Positions 37,201 to 45,871 of a DNA stretch of 64,000 bases are shown piece after piece. The stretch comes from Nothophaeocryptopus gaeumannii. Lineage: Eukaryota > Ascomycota > Dothideomycetes > Mycosphaerellales > Mycosphaerellaceae. Within the stretch, counting starts at the first letter, position 1, and each line of letters begins with the position of its first letter. The position numbers and the translations under genes were made by a program. The stretch covers positions 372,001 through 436,000 of the forward strand of contig JASISA010000010.1 of NCBI GenBank assembly GCA_031771865.1, read 5' to 3'. The notes beneath the pieces are model-generated. The model worked only from the letters and a program-made list of their open reading frames with translations, did no database searches and was not told where the DNA came from.

Positions 37201-37892
37201 TCCCGAACCTGGGACCTGACGTTGCGGCTTACGGACTTAACTGCCCTTTCATGAAGTCGCCAGAGGGCTGGACTTGCGGTATCGAGGTCTCTTCTCTCAT
37301 CTACCTCGCCGAAATCCGCCGCCGTCAACCAAAGGGTCCTTACATCGTTGGAGGATGGAGTGCTGGTGGTGTTATCGCCTACGCTGTCGCCCAGGCTCTC
37401 CTCGCTGCTGGTGAGAAGGTTGAGAAGCTTCTGCTCCTTGACTCTCCTTGCCCAGTAAACCTCGACCCTCTTCCTGCCCGCCTCCACATCTTCTTCAACG
37501 AGATCGGTCTCCTCGGTACTGGTGACCCATTAAAGACACCTAAGTGGCTGTTGCCTCATTTCAGCGCTGCCATCCGATCTCTTTCCGACTACGACCCGAA
37601 GCCTACAATCGCCGACCTCCCTACCTTTGCCATCTGGTGCACAGACGGTGTCGCCGGTAACCCAGGCGACCCTCGCCCACCACCAGCTGAGGATGAGGAC
37701 CCAGCTCCAATGAAGTGGCTCCTCAACCATCGCACAGACTTTGGCGACAACGGTTGGGCTCAGTTGTGCACTGGGATGTTTAACAACGCCGTCATGGGTG
37801 GCCACCACTTCTCCATGATGAAGGAACCTCATGCTGCCGAGCTCGGCAAACTCATCCGACAAGGACTCGACTGGGTTCCAGGCCGATCATGA
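31299..37892 (+). CDS. PKS1: DHN-melanin polyketide synthase, SAT-KS-AT-PT-ACP-ACP-TE (2197 aa)
   Basis: Non-reducing iterative type I polyketide synthase making the pentaketide 1,3,6,8-tetrahydroxynaphthalene, first precursor of DHN melanin. A single 6.6 kb exon of 2197 residues, the size of known melanin synthases. Domains in order: SAT at about 1-250 with 'GLCTG' (Cys115); KS from about 371 with 'TACSSS' (Cys541), 'HGTGT' (His676) and 'NVGHAEA' (His719); AT from about 898 with 'GHSLGEY' (Ser988); PT at about 1285-1600 with 'CGHMV' (His1323) and 'HIDGS' (Asp1513). Then an Ala/Pro linker, two ACPs with 'GVDSLLS' (Ser1715) and 'GMDSLMS' (Ser1852) separated by a Ser/acidic linker, and a thioesterase/Claisen cyclase with 'GWSAGG' (Ser2021) and the 'GGHHF' histidine near 2169. 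All catalytic residues are present, so it looks functional. The start has a good context (ACAACATG). Transcribed divergently from CMR1, 20.6 kb away. The melanin assignment follows from architecture plus reductase and Cmr1 neighbours. Confidence 0.95.
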   Translation: MSNVLLFGDQTAEQYPLLRKIVLHRDNVLVSNFVQRCALALREEARALPRAQRETIPDFLTLTNLVEAYYQKGDKVPMLESALVTIAQLGHYIGYFSEHPHELPAASNTRVLGLCTGLLAASAVVSAKTVDELVTIGVEFVRIAFRSGAAVDAIRTVLGQTGQDKAPWSTIVTGTNEQAAKKALIQFHKEKGIPLSNQAYISAVSVMAITISGPPTTVERFLAEGPLSKNNRVPIPVYGPYHAEHLFSDADLDGLVSGSVARELRTHLPASLVHSAATGKPIVAENSLELAKIALGEMLQRPVRWDFLLEEVVSQMAASKLGCKIYAMGISNVANSLVSALKAGGQNNVTSIDHSAFVENQEYNGRTQNDKIAIVGMAGRYPSAANHEALWDLLMKGLDVHRRIPADRFDADAHCDPSGKGKNKSHTPFGCFIDEPGLFDPRFFNMSPREAAQTDPMGRLALVTAYEALEMSGYVPNRTPSTKLHRIGTFYGQTSDDWREINAAENVDTYFITGGVRAFAPGRINYYFKFSGPSYSIDTACSSSLAAIQLACTSLWAGDCDTACAGGLNVLTNPDIFSGLSKGQFLSKTGSCKTYDNAADGYCRGDSCGTVILKRYQDAIADKDNILGCILGAATNHSAEAVSITHPHAGAQEFLYKQVLANAGVDAHEISYVEMHGTGTQAGDGIEMTSVTNAFAPRHRQRRPEQTVHLGAIKANVGHAEAASGINSLHKVLLMMKNGKIPANVGIKGEINKTFPADLKDRNVHISTKEVPWPRKGAEPRKAFLNNFSAAGGNTALLLEDGPAHEAPKGTDPRTTLPVTVTARSIASLKRNLANLQKYVIENPSTTLTSFSYTTTARRIQHNYRVAFPLSDISKVIDSLQSQVKESYNPVPMAATKTAFCFTGQGSQYTGLGQKLYLDMKSFRDDINQLDQLARIQGLPSFLELLDGTDVQTLSPVKVQLGMACIQVALARMWASWGITPTAVIGHSLGEYAALHVAGVISAADMVLLVGRRAELLVRDCTPHTHGMLAVKGSAEAIRITLGNKMTEIACINGPEETVLCGSGDVVATANEILTQRGFKATKLNVPFAFHSAQVDPILDQFKQVAASVTFNKPTVPVLSPLEGEIIREAGFINPDYLARHARETVNFWTALTSGQKAKVFDEKTSWLEIGAHPVCSGMVKASIGATVTAPSLRRGEDAWKTIANSMCQLFTAGVSINFDEYHREFNDAQELLPLPTYSFDNKKYWLDYHNNWTLTKGEAPQTREVIVEKQAAVPIPTIEIPAKRLSTSCQKVISEEFGPSTARVVVRSSLADPKLYPVVCGHMVNNAALCPSSLYADMALTVGDYIWKEGRGGEAPGINVCNMEVPKPLIAQIPQPTEGQHIELEANADFETNTVKLSFRSVRPDGKKIQDHAHCTVRYEDKAAWADEWARYNFMVKAQIDMLTAKTMTGGAHKVQRGMAYKLFKALVNYEGKYRAMSEVVLDGANTEASASLDFPTKPDDGDFYCAPYHIDGSCHISGFIVNASDLLDSEQNVYVSHGWGAMKFSKPLIAGMRLRNYVRMLPQPNNISKGDVYILQGDEIVAVCEGIKFQQIPRRVLNTFLPPNKGSAAVSAPAPAPAAAPSATLRATPIRAAAPAPIKVSAPLQRKSSALPTPLTAITAAAPKAPKVKKAPALKKAAGGLTDKVMKILAKETEVDVSELVDDAHFENLGVDSLLSLTISAVFREELDMEISSSLFTDYPTVGEMKKYFASLDTGSSSSSSEDPEEDSDDDSIPPTDVPTPLEVVSTPASSAPSAPASDAGKPELDSPTRETLADVGDVSIARHIVATEMGVDISEITDSAELDEMGMDSLMSLTILGELREKTGVDLPSTFLSTNNTIKDIEQALGMGPSKARASAPKAVSAASKASTVTDMNEVSARLAAINKTDISQYPPATSVLLQGNAKVASKKIFFLPDGSGSATSYVSIPNLGPDVAAYGLNCPFMKSPEGWTCGIEVSSLIYLAEIRRRQPKGPYIVGGWSAGGVIAYAVAQALLAAGEKVEKLLLLDSPCPVNLDPLPARLHIFFNEIGLLGTGDPLKTPKWLLPHFSAAIRSLSDYDPKPTIADLPTFAIWCTDGVAGNPGDPRPPPAEDEDPAPMKWLLNHRTDFGDNGWAQLCTGMFNNAVMGGHHFSMMKEPHAAELGKLIRQGLDWVPGRS

Positions 37893-40371
37893 AGCGTGCA
37901 ACGTCTGCAGCTTCTTCCCTTTGTTCGCTTCGACTCCCTTTGGATATATAGTCGACATGGGCGCCTTGGGCTGAGGCTTCACATGTTGACGATGCTCCTT
38001 AAAAAGAATAGCGGATGAGGGTCCGGTACTGGAACGAGCCTTGGCCGGCGACTGACGGGAACGGCATTTCATACCCTTTCCTCCCCCGCGGAACTACGAT
38101 CATTTGATTTTACATGTGTTTTCTCCTGATGCGATGACGTTCATGCATAGCACGGAAGTATAGAGAAGCGGAGCAAGGCGCTTGATGATTTTTTTTTGAG
38201 AAGAATGTTTGAGCTATGACGGTCACTCGCTTTGATGACCTTTTTGTTGTTGTGCGGGATTTTTGGATACCAAGCTTATCTGTGTGTGTTATAGATATGG
38301 TCTCGCTGGGGTTTGGACTACAGCACCATGACCTAATTCTTTCTTTGACATGAGTGTTACTGCTGGAATGGTTTATGTGTGGAAAGAGCTGGCTACTTGA
38401 CTACCTTAGCTATTCATCAATGCAGTTGATACTGTTCACTACTTGTTCCAATTTCCATTGACTTACTATCTACAACTTCCTCAGTGATTGAGCAACATCA
38501 GCCTCACGCAAGAAGACTTCTACTTCATTCAAGGCAAGCCTCACGACTCCGGTGAAGTCGCAAGAGGCCGGATCACCACTGCATGAGTCGGAACATCAAA
38601 GCATCCTGTCTTGTAGCTTGCTGCCAGGCAAAAAGCTGTCGCCTGCGCAATCATTGCTCCGTCTGCACATCTTTGCGCACGTCTTCAAGGATAGGACCCT
38701 AAGGCTGAGCTATAGTGCATCGCAATCAGCCTTGCGATAAGACACATGCATCCACGTTCTCGCGACTTCCGGCTGCCTGCGCGAAGTACGGCTGATAATG
38801 ACTGGCATATGCGGACCGGTGACACAACATATACTCGCATACGCAAATACACGAGCATACGAGACTCATTCCGAATATTCTGCACATTCGGGAGATTTGT
38901 TCCGAGTAGCGGCAGTAGGAGGCACTGCACTACTGTACGGCTTCCTTCACATGGTTCGGCTGTCATATTGCCAAGATTTCGCCTTGGCAGAAATCCTGCT
39001 TGTCTGTATGTCTGTTTGTCTGTCTGTCAGCCGGCCGGCCAGAATCTTAATCGCAAACATCATGATGCGGAAGTCCAGAAGCAGATAACACTCCGCTTCT
39101 CAACAAGATGCAGTCATCATCGAAGATGCTGCCCTCCCAGAGAGGTGCGCTGTCATCACAAAGAAAGCCTTGCAGCAAACAGCGCATACGTGATTGAACA
39201 TTACAAATGATAGCCTTGCTCATCGGCAACAGTCTGTGCTTCTCCACATGCAAATGCTTGAACATGACAACCTACTCGGATATTCCAACATGCAAGTCAT
39301 CTCTCAAGGAACGGCTCTATTGAACGCTACGGAGCGGAAGCGCCGAAAATTGTAGTCTGCGGAATCCGCTTCGCTGGGTGCTACTACTGCTGGCTGGAGC
39401 ATGTGGTTGGCGTCATCATTCGTTCCGGCTGATGAGGAAGCATTTCGGATCTCAGGCCGTCCGGTTCAATGGTTCCGTATACTGTACTGTACGTAGAGCA
39501 AAGTAGTGATGATGATGATGATTTCAGCATTTGCTCTGCTCCGTCAGTGCAGCAGTAGCCAGCTGTACGTACATGTTCCGGATTTTCTTGAATCGTGCAG
39601 ATTCATCAGACAGACATGTGTGTGTACATGTGCGGGCGGGCGAAAGACGCGAAGAAGAAGTAAATCGCGATGACAACCTGCAATGAATGCATCATGACAT
39701 CGTTTCCCGCTGATGACACTCTTCTTCAATCCTCCTCCTCCCCTCCTCCTACCACCCGCCAGCTCTTCTTGCCAATGAATGAGGATTCACTTGTTGAGAC
39801 TACCAATAAATTCTCCGTATTCGGAATTCTTGTAGTTGCTCGTGTGCCGGTAAAGGAGCTGGTGTCTTGGCCTGAAGAGGCATAGAGTGGATCCTCGGCT
39901 CGTAATTCTGGAAACTGGAAAGGACGGCTCCCCAACTGACTTCCGCCAGACCGTTGGGTCTATGTCCAGAAACGATCATTCTTGAAACAGTGTTTAATTT
40001 CAACTGACTTTTGTGATCCCCTAGACAGGAGAATGTATGATGCTTCGACGGCGATACTGATGTCGATGGGTATGTACACGGGGCGTGAAGCTGGTGGTGT
40101 TGCTGGCGTGAGCTCTCCGGGCGGGCTGTGAGAGATGTCGTCAAAATAGACGAGCGGGAGACGGAAAATGGGTCAGGATCGGCACTAGCCCCTAAACTTA
40201 GTTCAGCCTGCAGAATTCCGCGGGAGTGGCCGCTGTCTCTGCGATAGACAGCGATAAACATCATCCTGTGGCGGTGCGGATTTGTGCAAGCTTGCCAAGC
40301 CTCACGTGCCGCACAGAATCTGATGCGCGCTGCGGATGACATATCGCTTGGCTGGGTAGCTGTCCTTCAAC
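37893..40371. other. Intergenic, PKS1 3' side to prefoldin gene
   Basis: No supported gene. The first few hundred bases should be the PKS1 3' UTR and terminator. A TGTC-type microsatellite lies at 38999-39029 and a short (TGA)n near 39507. The ORFs here are short and domainless. Confidence 0.5.
38999..39029. repeat. TGTC/TGTM imperfect microsatellite
   Basis: Imperfect tetranucleotide run based on TGTC with single-base variants, followed directly by a GCCGGCCGGCC palindrome. Confidence 0.75.
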
Positions 40372-41312
40372 ATGGCGCAGGTCGAGAAGAAGGCTGGGTG
40401 GGTATACCAGAATTAGGCTCTCTGTCGACACTTCGACCATCAGCGGCTGACTTGTGCCAATACAGAGACAGCAAAGATGCGCCCACCAACGCGCGAGGCA
40501 TCCCGTATGCCCCGTTTGTGGACCGCGTTGAGGACTATGTCCAGACCCGCGCTGATGTCGAGGGCGCCTTGAAGCGCTTCCAAGAAATGATCTCGTCAGT
40601 AACAAGCGAAGTGAAGCGATGGAGGTCGTGAGGGGTTGGTGTACTGATACTCGACGAATCAGCAAATACCAATTCATGGAAGCCAATAACAACCGGAGAG
40701 CAGTCGGCCTGAAAGACAAGATTCCAGACATCCAGAAGACCTTGGAGACTGTCCGGTTCCTGCAGAAGCGAAAAGTCGGTCACCATCGCATCCTCATCTC
40801 ATCAAGTCCAGACCTTTTCGCCTGCTGACCATCCGTTGAAGGAAGATGCAGAACCATTGGAGGCCACCTTTGAGCTGAACGACACCCTGTTCGCTAAGGC
40901 CAACATCCACAAGACCGAGGAGGTTTACCTTTGGTTGGGCGTATGTTCTTCACTTGGCCCTGCATTCGGTAAAGCACAGCAGAAGCTGACAGAACTTTCA
41001 GGCGAATGTCATGCTGGCCTACCCTTTGGCGGAGGCGGAGCAGCTTCTTGGCTCGAAGCTTGAAGCCGCTCAGCAGAGCCTTGCGAATTGTGAGGAGGAT
41101 ATCGATTTTCTCCGAGAGCAGATCACGGTGAGTGTCACACTGGCAGCCTTGCGAACTTCTCCTCGGTATTGCATGCTGACCGGTGATCTCTGTAGACTAT
41201 GGAAGTTGCTACTGCGAGGGTGTACAATTGGGATGTGGGACAGCGGCGGAAGGAGAAGCCTGACGGGAAAGGCGATGCCGACGACGATGCCAAGGGAACG
41301 CCGAATGGTTGA
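40372..41312 (+). CDS. PAC10: Prefoldin subunit 3 (six exons, 202 aa)
   Basis: Alpha-type subunit of the hexameric prefoldin co-chaperone, which passes nascent actin and tubulin to the CCT chaperonin in the cytosol. Exons: 40372-40397, 40466-40594, 40663-40774, 40842-40940, 41002-41127 and 41196-41312. All five introns have GT..AG ends, several with a CTGAC branch point, and all phases fit. Family blocks: 'RGIPYAPFVD..VEDYV' at the N-terminus, 'RFQEMISKYQFME' spanning intron 2, 'PDIQKTLETVRFL', 'FELNDTLFAKA', 'EEVYLWLGANVMLAYP' spanning intron 4, and a C-terminal coiled-coil helix ending in 'TARVYNWDV'. The long helices either side of a short beta-hairpin region are typical of alpha prefoldins. 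Exon 3 ends at an unusual GTCGGT donor, but the join restores the conserved family spacing. The symbol follows the yeast orthologue. Confidence 0.93.
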
Positions 41313-41609
41313 GGTTCCTTCCACGTGGGAGCCGTGTGGTCGGTACGTCGCTAGCATCTCCGGAGGCGTTAGATACCCCAGTTGCAAGAAGATTGTATGA
41401 GGTTGCAAGAGTCAATACAGGTTTGATGCTCATACATTGCTAACAGCCAGGGCTGGCGAGCTCACTGACAATCAGGATTGCTAAACTTCTCGACCGACTC
41501 CGAATTTTCGCCGCCACTTTCACATGTCGATCCTGCGGCGTTCCTGATCCCGAGATTCAACACGAAAAGCAGAGAAATTGTGCAAAATAATCGCAAAAAA
41601 GAATGAATT
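41313..41609. other. Prefoldin 3' flank
   Basis: Nothing coding is supported. It carries the T-run that would terminate the minus-strand tRNA-like gene next to it. Confidence 0.4.
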
Positions 41610-41728
41610 TGGAAACGGCCAGACTCGAACTGGCATCTCTCGCCGCACTTTGGCCACGCACCAGAGGGCACTTTGGTCCGCCGATGCGCATCAAGTGTAA
41701 GTGTCTTAACCATTTGGACTACGTCCCC
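41610..41728 (-). tRNA. tRNA-like Pol III gene with long intervening sequence (119 nt)
   Basis: On the minus strand the ends form a 7-bp acceptor stem (GGGGACG with CGTTTCC, two G-U pairs) followed by a discriminator A. The A box region reads TAGTCCAAATGG and the T arm GCCAG-TTCGAGT-CTGGC. A T6 run lies just downstream, as expected for Pol III termination. The sequence between D arm and T arm is about 50 nt longer than in a plain tRNA, implying an intron. CACTT and AAGTG could form the anticodon stem, leaving a long variable region, but no loop with U33 fits cleanly, so I leave the anticodon unassigned. The insert contains CCAAAGTGC twice (GACCAAAGTGC, GGCCAAAGTGC), a motif shared with the other two tRNA-like genes here. 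Confidence 0.6.
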
Positions 41729-41892
41729 TTTGATTGGATGAAGGACGCTTGCTCGAAAGTCAATAAGTAGCCTTGTTGATGAGGGGTTTTGTGAAAGGCG
41801 ACATTTGTTGAAAGGTTCAAGGGGTAATGCCCAAGGGATAGGCAAACGCCTGGTGAAAATGACAAAAGAAAAGAAGCAAAAAGATATGTCAT

Positions 41893-42022
41893 TGGAGAAG
41901 GCCGGATTCGAACCAACATCCCGTACTGGATCGGGCTTTCAAGCCACGGCTCTTTGGCCCACCACGCGCATTGCCCGCCGGAGCAAACAGAGCACGGACC
42001 TTACCATTAAGACCACTTCCCC
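41893..42022 (-). tRNA. tRNA-like Pol III gene with long intervening sequence (130 nt)
   Basis: The minus strand gives acceptor stem GGGGAAG with CTTCTCC plus discriminator A, an A box TGGTCTTAATGG, and a T arm GTTGG-TTCGAAT-CCGGC. A T5 run follows within 20 nt. GTGCT and AGTAC can pair as the anticodon stem, with a loop starting CTGTT. If the intron sits one base 3' of the anticodon, GTT (Asn) is a candidate, but base 37 would then be T, which is unusual, so this is tentative. The inferred insert of about 58 nt contains GGCCAAAGAGCC. Same strand as the tRNA-like gene at 41610, 164 bp apart. Confidence 0.6.
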
Positions 42023-42557
42023 TTCTGGTTGGATGGATGTGAGCAATCGAGAGCGAACATGTAGTTTCAAGCCACGGAGAATCTTCACAAAGGCGGTTGC
42101 AAACGCTGCTTCTTGTTAAAGAGCAGGGTTGAAGCTAAGTTAATACCGCAAACTGCAAACGCCCTTGTTCAGACTGATCGCTTTCACATGACAACCACGC
42201 TTGAGGAGCGGGCCGAGGGCATCGGCAAAAGCACCAACAGACTTTGGAAAAGCTCGTTCCTTGTTGCTCTCTTCAAAAAGCTCGTTTCTTGTTGCTCTCT
42301 TCAAAATCGAGTTTGTTTCGGTATATTCAACGCGATCTTATGACCACATACTACGACATCGGTCCTAAGAGGCTGGTTATCTCTGCCTTCTTGAGGAGGA
42401 ACGGCAACCACGCTATGGATGGCGCACTCACGCTGCTGAGTTCAGGTTGAGGCTGGTGAAAAGCCGCATTGGGCTTTGTCGCTTACTCTTGCACAGCTTT
42501 TTCGTCGGACCTTTAACACGCTCGACTTGACACCACCCGCACCAACAACAACACACC
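42023..42557. other. Intergenic with a 28-bp tandem duplication
   Basis: No supported gene. At 42248-42302 a unit of about 28 bp beginning AAAAGCTCGTT and ending in CTCTCTTC occurs twice in tandem with one mismatch. Confidence 0.6.
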
Positions 42558-43003
42558 ATGGCGCTGGACGTGCGTGTCCTGGAGCGTCTTCGCTTCTGGA
42601 CGGACGTCTTGACCCAGCAGCCATTGCATTATGGTTTTGCAGATGCAGGAGCAGAACTAACCGCGACATTTTACCCGCTGCCTGCAGCTCCGCCACCGCA
42701 ATACATACACATCTACACGCCGTTCTCGTGGAAGCAGGTGAACAAGCGTCAGATTGACGACATGGATGCTTGGGCACAAAGTAAGCCTCCATCCTTTACT
42801 GCTTCCGCTTTCCCAGCTAATAGCGCACAGGCGTGATGGACCGCTACCTGCGCACAGCACTGGTATACCCTGACATGAACCATCTGCACCACATCACGAA
42901 CGAACCTTTCCCGCCAATGCCAAAGACTAACCCCTCCACCGAAGACACCGGTCTACCAGCGTACGCCGCGCCCCAAGTCGAATCAGAATTCTCCTTCACA
43001 TAG
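42558..43003 (+). CDS. Small uncharacterised protein, two exons (131 aa)
   Basis: Exon 1 is 42558-42780 and exon 2 is 42831-43003, joined over a 50-nt intron (GTAAGC donor, GCACAG acceptor) with matching phase. The protein opens 'MALDVRVLERLRFWTDVL', has a Pro/Tyr-rich middle ('PPPQYIHIYTPF') and a Trp/Gln segment before the intron, and ends in a Pro/Glu-rich tail. No signal peptide or membrane segment is seen. I do not recognise it. Support is the coherent splice join and a good start context (CACCATGG). Confidence 0.6.
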
Positions 43004-43217
43004 CCAAAGAGCCCACAATTCTTCACGCACCAAACCTCGGCTGCGCAGACACAAACACGCCGATCTCAGAGCTTCACTTGGCCTTCCTTCTCTGACTGAC
43101 GACAGCGCCGCCGCCTCTCCTGAGTCTCGCCCGGAGCTAGGCGGACACGGGCTTCGGTGCTGTACACAAAGAAAACTACAGTCATTTGATGCGTCACAGC
43201 TACAAGTCGTCTTCGGA

Positions 43218-43688
43218 TCACAGCAATCCTTGCCCTGTGAGATTGAGATTCATCAAGAAAAAGCCGGTGAACAAATGGAAGCCCAAGGAGACAGAAAGAA
43301 GCAAGGAGGAGAGCAAGAGTGTTCTGCTTGATGCTTGAACGTTTTTCACCAAGTCAAGGTCGAGGGATGGCTCTTTGGCCGAATCGGCAGCTGCGGGTGG
43401 TGGTTCTGTGCCGACTTGGTCTAGCTGATCAGCCTCGGACTTCGCGGCTGACATGTCTTGATGCGAGTCTTCTGGTGGTGAGGGTTGCTCTTTGGCATTT
43501 GCTCTTGATGTAAGCGACTCGGGCTGGTGGGCGGACAAGACGTGCTGGAGGTTGAGAGGTACTTCTTCCTCAGCTGCACCAGAATCCGAAGGTGAGACAC
43601 TGGGTTGTGAACCCGGACATGCAGAGGATGCAAGCGATGGTTTGACAGGTTCCCGATCGAAGCGCAAGCATCTTCGGCTGTTTGCCAA
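43218..43688 (-). CDS. Possible tail-anchored hypothetical protein (156 aa)
   Basis: An open frame with a Ser/Pro/Glu-rich soluble part and a hydrophobic C-terminal stretch ('LLLSSLLLSVSLGF' and following), which would suit a tail anchor. No domain is recognised and overlapping frames exist. The relic on the plus strand starts about 150 bp upstream. It may be a chance ORF. Confidence 0.25.
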   Translation of the reverse strand: MANSRRCLRFDREPVKPSLASSACPGSQPSVSPSDSGAAEEEVPLNLQHVLSAHQPESLTSRANAKEQPSPPEDSHQDMSAAKSEADQLDQVGTEPPPAAADSAKEPSLDLDLVKNVQASSRTLLLSSLLLSVSLGFHLFTGFFLMNLNLTGQGLL

Positions 43689-43840
43689 CCGAAGTCCTCG
43701 ATGGTATCCTGAAGCTCTTGGACAGGCCGAGTCGTCGAAACCTGGTGATCACATCTGCTACAATGTTTGAACTTGCCAGCAGCCGCACGCGCGTGGTAAC
43801 GAGTGCCAGATAGACTCACAAGTACGGATTTGCTCGAGAA

Positions 43841-44690
43841 ATGATCACCATCGACAAGAAGACCAACAACTTGATCAGCTCGCATTTCCACGACGGGTAT
43901 GAGCTCAACGGAGGCACAATCGCCCAAATCATCGGCTATAGATTTAACGGACCTCGTGATTTGGCCACTACATTACAGCTTCTTGGCGTTGTGAACCGTA
44001 ACAGCAAGGTACGCCGACACTGAGTGACAGAGGGCCGCTCGCCAGACGTCGCCTTCCAAAATATCGCTGAGCGCGACGACAGCGGCTTGAAACATTGAGA
44101 CGCTGGGGAGTGAGAAGGAGTGCGTCCAAGTACCTCTCTCGAATGCGTCGCAGTTCTATGCTAGCGTCCTCGTGCTCGGTATGCTCAGAATAATGCACAC
44201 GGACGAGATCGACGCACCCCTATTCAATATAGAGATGGATCACTAAGTCAGAGCTTCAGATGTAGATGACCTTTCGGCCATGACATGCGGCTTTAAAAGC
44301 AGGAGCGACGGCGGCCTCGCCTGCGTCACCCAGGTACACACGCACACACGCAAATTTCGAACCGAACTGAGATCCAAAGAACCGTCACCAAGACACAATC
44401 GAGAACACTTCATATCGGCGGCGGTCGCCAGGCGCCAAGGGTCCTAGCCCGTTCGCAAAGGTTGGGCAAGTCACATTTTGTCAACCAGCAGCACTAGACG
44501 CCTTTAGGCACAGCGTACATGAAGAGGAGCTGGAGGTGGATGGGTCTTAGGAGAAGGAGAACTCTCTTAACGATCAGAAGAAGACTTCACGAATCGGAGC
44601 CGAACTCGTAAGTCTGTCCATACGGTAAGAGCTCGAGTCTGGTTGGAGCTGACCTCGAGCAGATCGTCAAGTACCTCTCTCCAATGTTTC
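43841..44690 (+). pseudogene. Relic of the same gene family as the 56-62.5 kb locus
   Basis: The frame at 43841-44020 contains 'TIAQIIGYRF...RDLATTL', which lines up with 'TVLQIVGYKF...RDLVLLS' on the minus strand near 58550. At 44651-44675 a 25-bp stretch starting GACCTCGAGCAGATC is identical to the reverse strand at 60989-61013, where it encodes 'DLEQIVKY'. Just upstream, both places also share a degenerate splice donor context (GTAAGTCTGTCC). No continuous reading frame joins the two blocks here. I infer a decayed copy or fragment of that family. Function unknown. Confidence 0.45.
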
Positions 44691-44703
44691 TGGACGGACT
44701 ACG

Positions 44704-45739
44704 GTGCTGATAGCGAATCCCTCAAGACTTCGGGGGACGTCCAGTCAGGAGTCCAAAAAGGCAATATCTCCTTGAATTAATTTCCGCCTGTCCGAAGAGA
44801 CTGAAGTACTCAAAGCGTATTCCAGTGCTTCCTAGCACTCTTTGCTTTCTGAGACAATACCAACTACCTCACTGCCTTTCTTCGATTAATTTGAACGTGC
44901 AGGCGTACTAAGAGAGAATCCAGAAGACTTTCAGGCTATCTACATCTACGAGTCAGGGAGATGTCTGCTTGCATTCATGATGCTTTCCCGGCTCGTTTGA
45001 ACGAACCGAAGTGCTCAAGGCGTCTTCCGCTGGGCCTTTCGGGTGCGCCCTTACGAGACAACTACGTCTGAGCCGCTATCTTGTTCGGACTGTCTCCAAT
45101 ACATTGAGGTGCTCATAGCGTAGCCTTGAGCCTTAGGAGACGTCTCTTTCCACGAAGTAGAGAATCAATATCTGCTCGCATTGACAGCGTTTCTCCTGCC
45201 TATTTGGACACACTGATGTGCTTAGAGCGAATTCCAACACCCTATAGCGATAGACCTGCATGGAACAGCTACGTCCAAATCCACGTGCTCTCCAATACCT
45301 CTGAACAGGCTGAAGTGCTAAGAGCGCATCCGTGGCTTCTCGATGGACCAAACACCTGGATTGCACAGCTTGTCCCAAATTGATATAAAAGCATCTCGCC
45401 CCATGAGTGCTAGGTAATATCGGCTGCCTCGCTGCCTTGCTCCGACTGCCCTGGGTGTACTGACGTGCTGAGAGCGACTCTCGCAGCTCCTCGGATGATG
45501 GGATCACAAAGTGCACGGGTCGTCTGCGCTCGACATAGAGACATTCCGGATCTACAGATGCTGTGTGTTTCTGATTAACTCAATGCCTTTCTCCGGCGGA
45601 TTGAAACGTACGAACGTGCTAATAGCGAAGCCCGGAATCCTCGAGTGCGTGGCTCGTTGCGGTTTGACTTGGTGATATCCCGCCTCCGTGAGTGGCATAT
45701 CTCTGTACTTCTTCTCAACGTACTAAAGTGCCGAGAGCG
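44704..45739 (+). repeat. Array of about 10 GTGCTNAKAGCG motifs at roughly 100-bp period
   Basis: A core GTGCTNAKAGCG, usually preceded by ACTGA or ACNGA and followed by NATYCC, recurs at 44704, 44806, 44905, 45011, 45109, 45218, 45315, 45465, 45616 and 45728. Spacings are about 102, 99, 106, 98, 109, 97, 150, 151 and 112. The DNA between cores is only weakly conserved, though the last two units share longer similarity (GAGTGCGTGG block). No frame is open across the array. Several cores look like an intron branch point plus acceptor (TACTGAC or TACTAA, then GAG). It is a degenerate tandem array of ~100-bp units; function unknown. Confidence 0.8.
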
Positions 45740-45871
45740 CATGCCTAACATTCTGGATCGATGAGAAGTTTTGAGTGCGTGGTCCTTCTCGGTTTAGTTC
45801 AGTCGATATTTTGCGTCTGTAAGTGCTTCACCCCTCGGGCTTTTCCTGACATACTGAGGTTGTTGGGACAG

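Noticed and set aside
39670..39885. 71-codon plus-strand frame
   Set aside because: Ser/Pro run and generic tail with no support from context or family.
44704..45739. CRISPR-like array
   Set aside because: Regular spacing suggested it, but the host is a eukaryote, repeats are degenerate and spacers are too long and partly related. Described instead as a ~100-bp tandem unit array.
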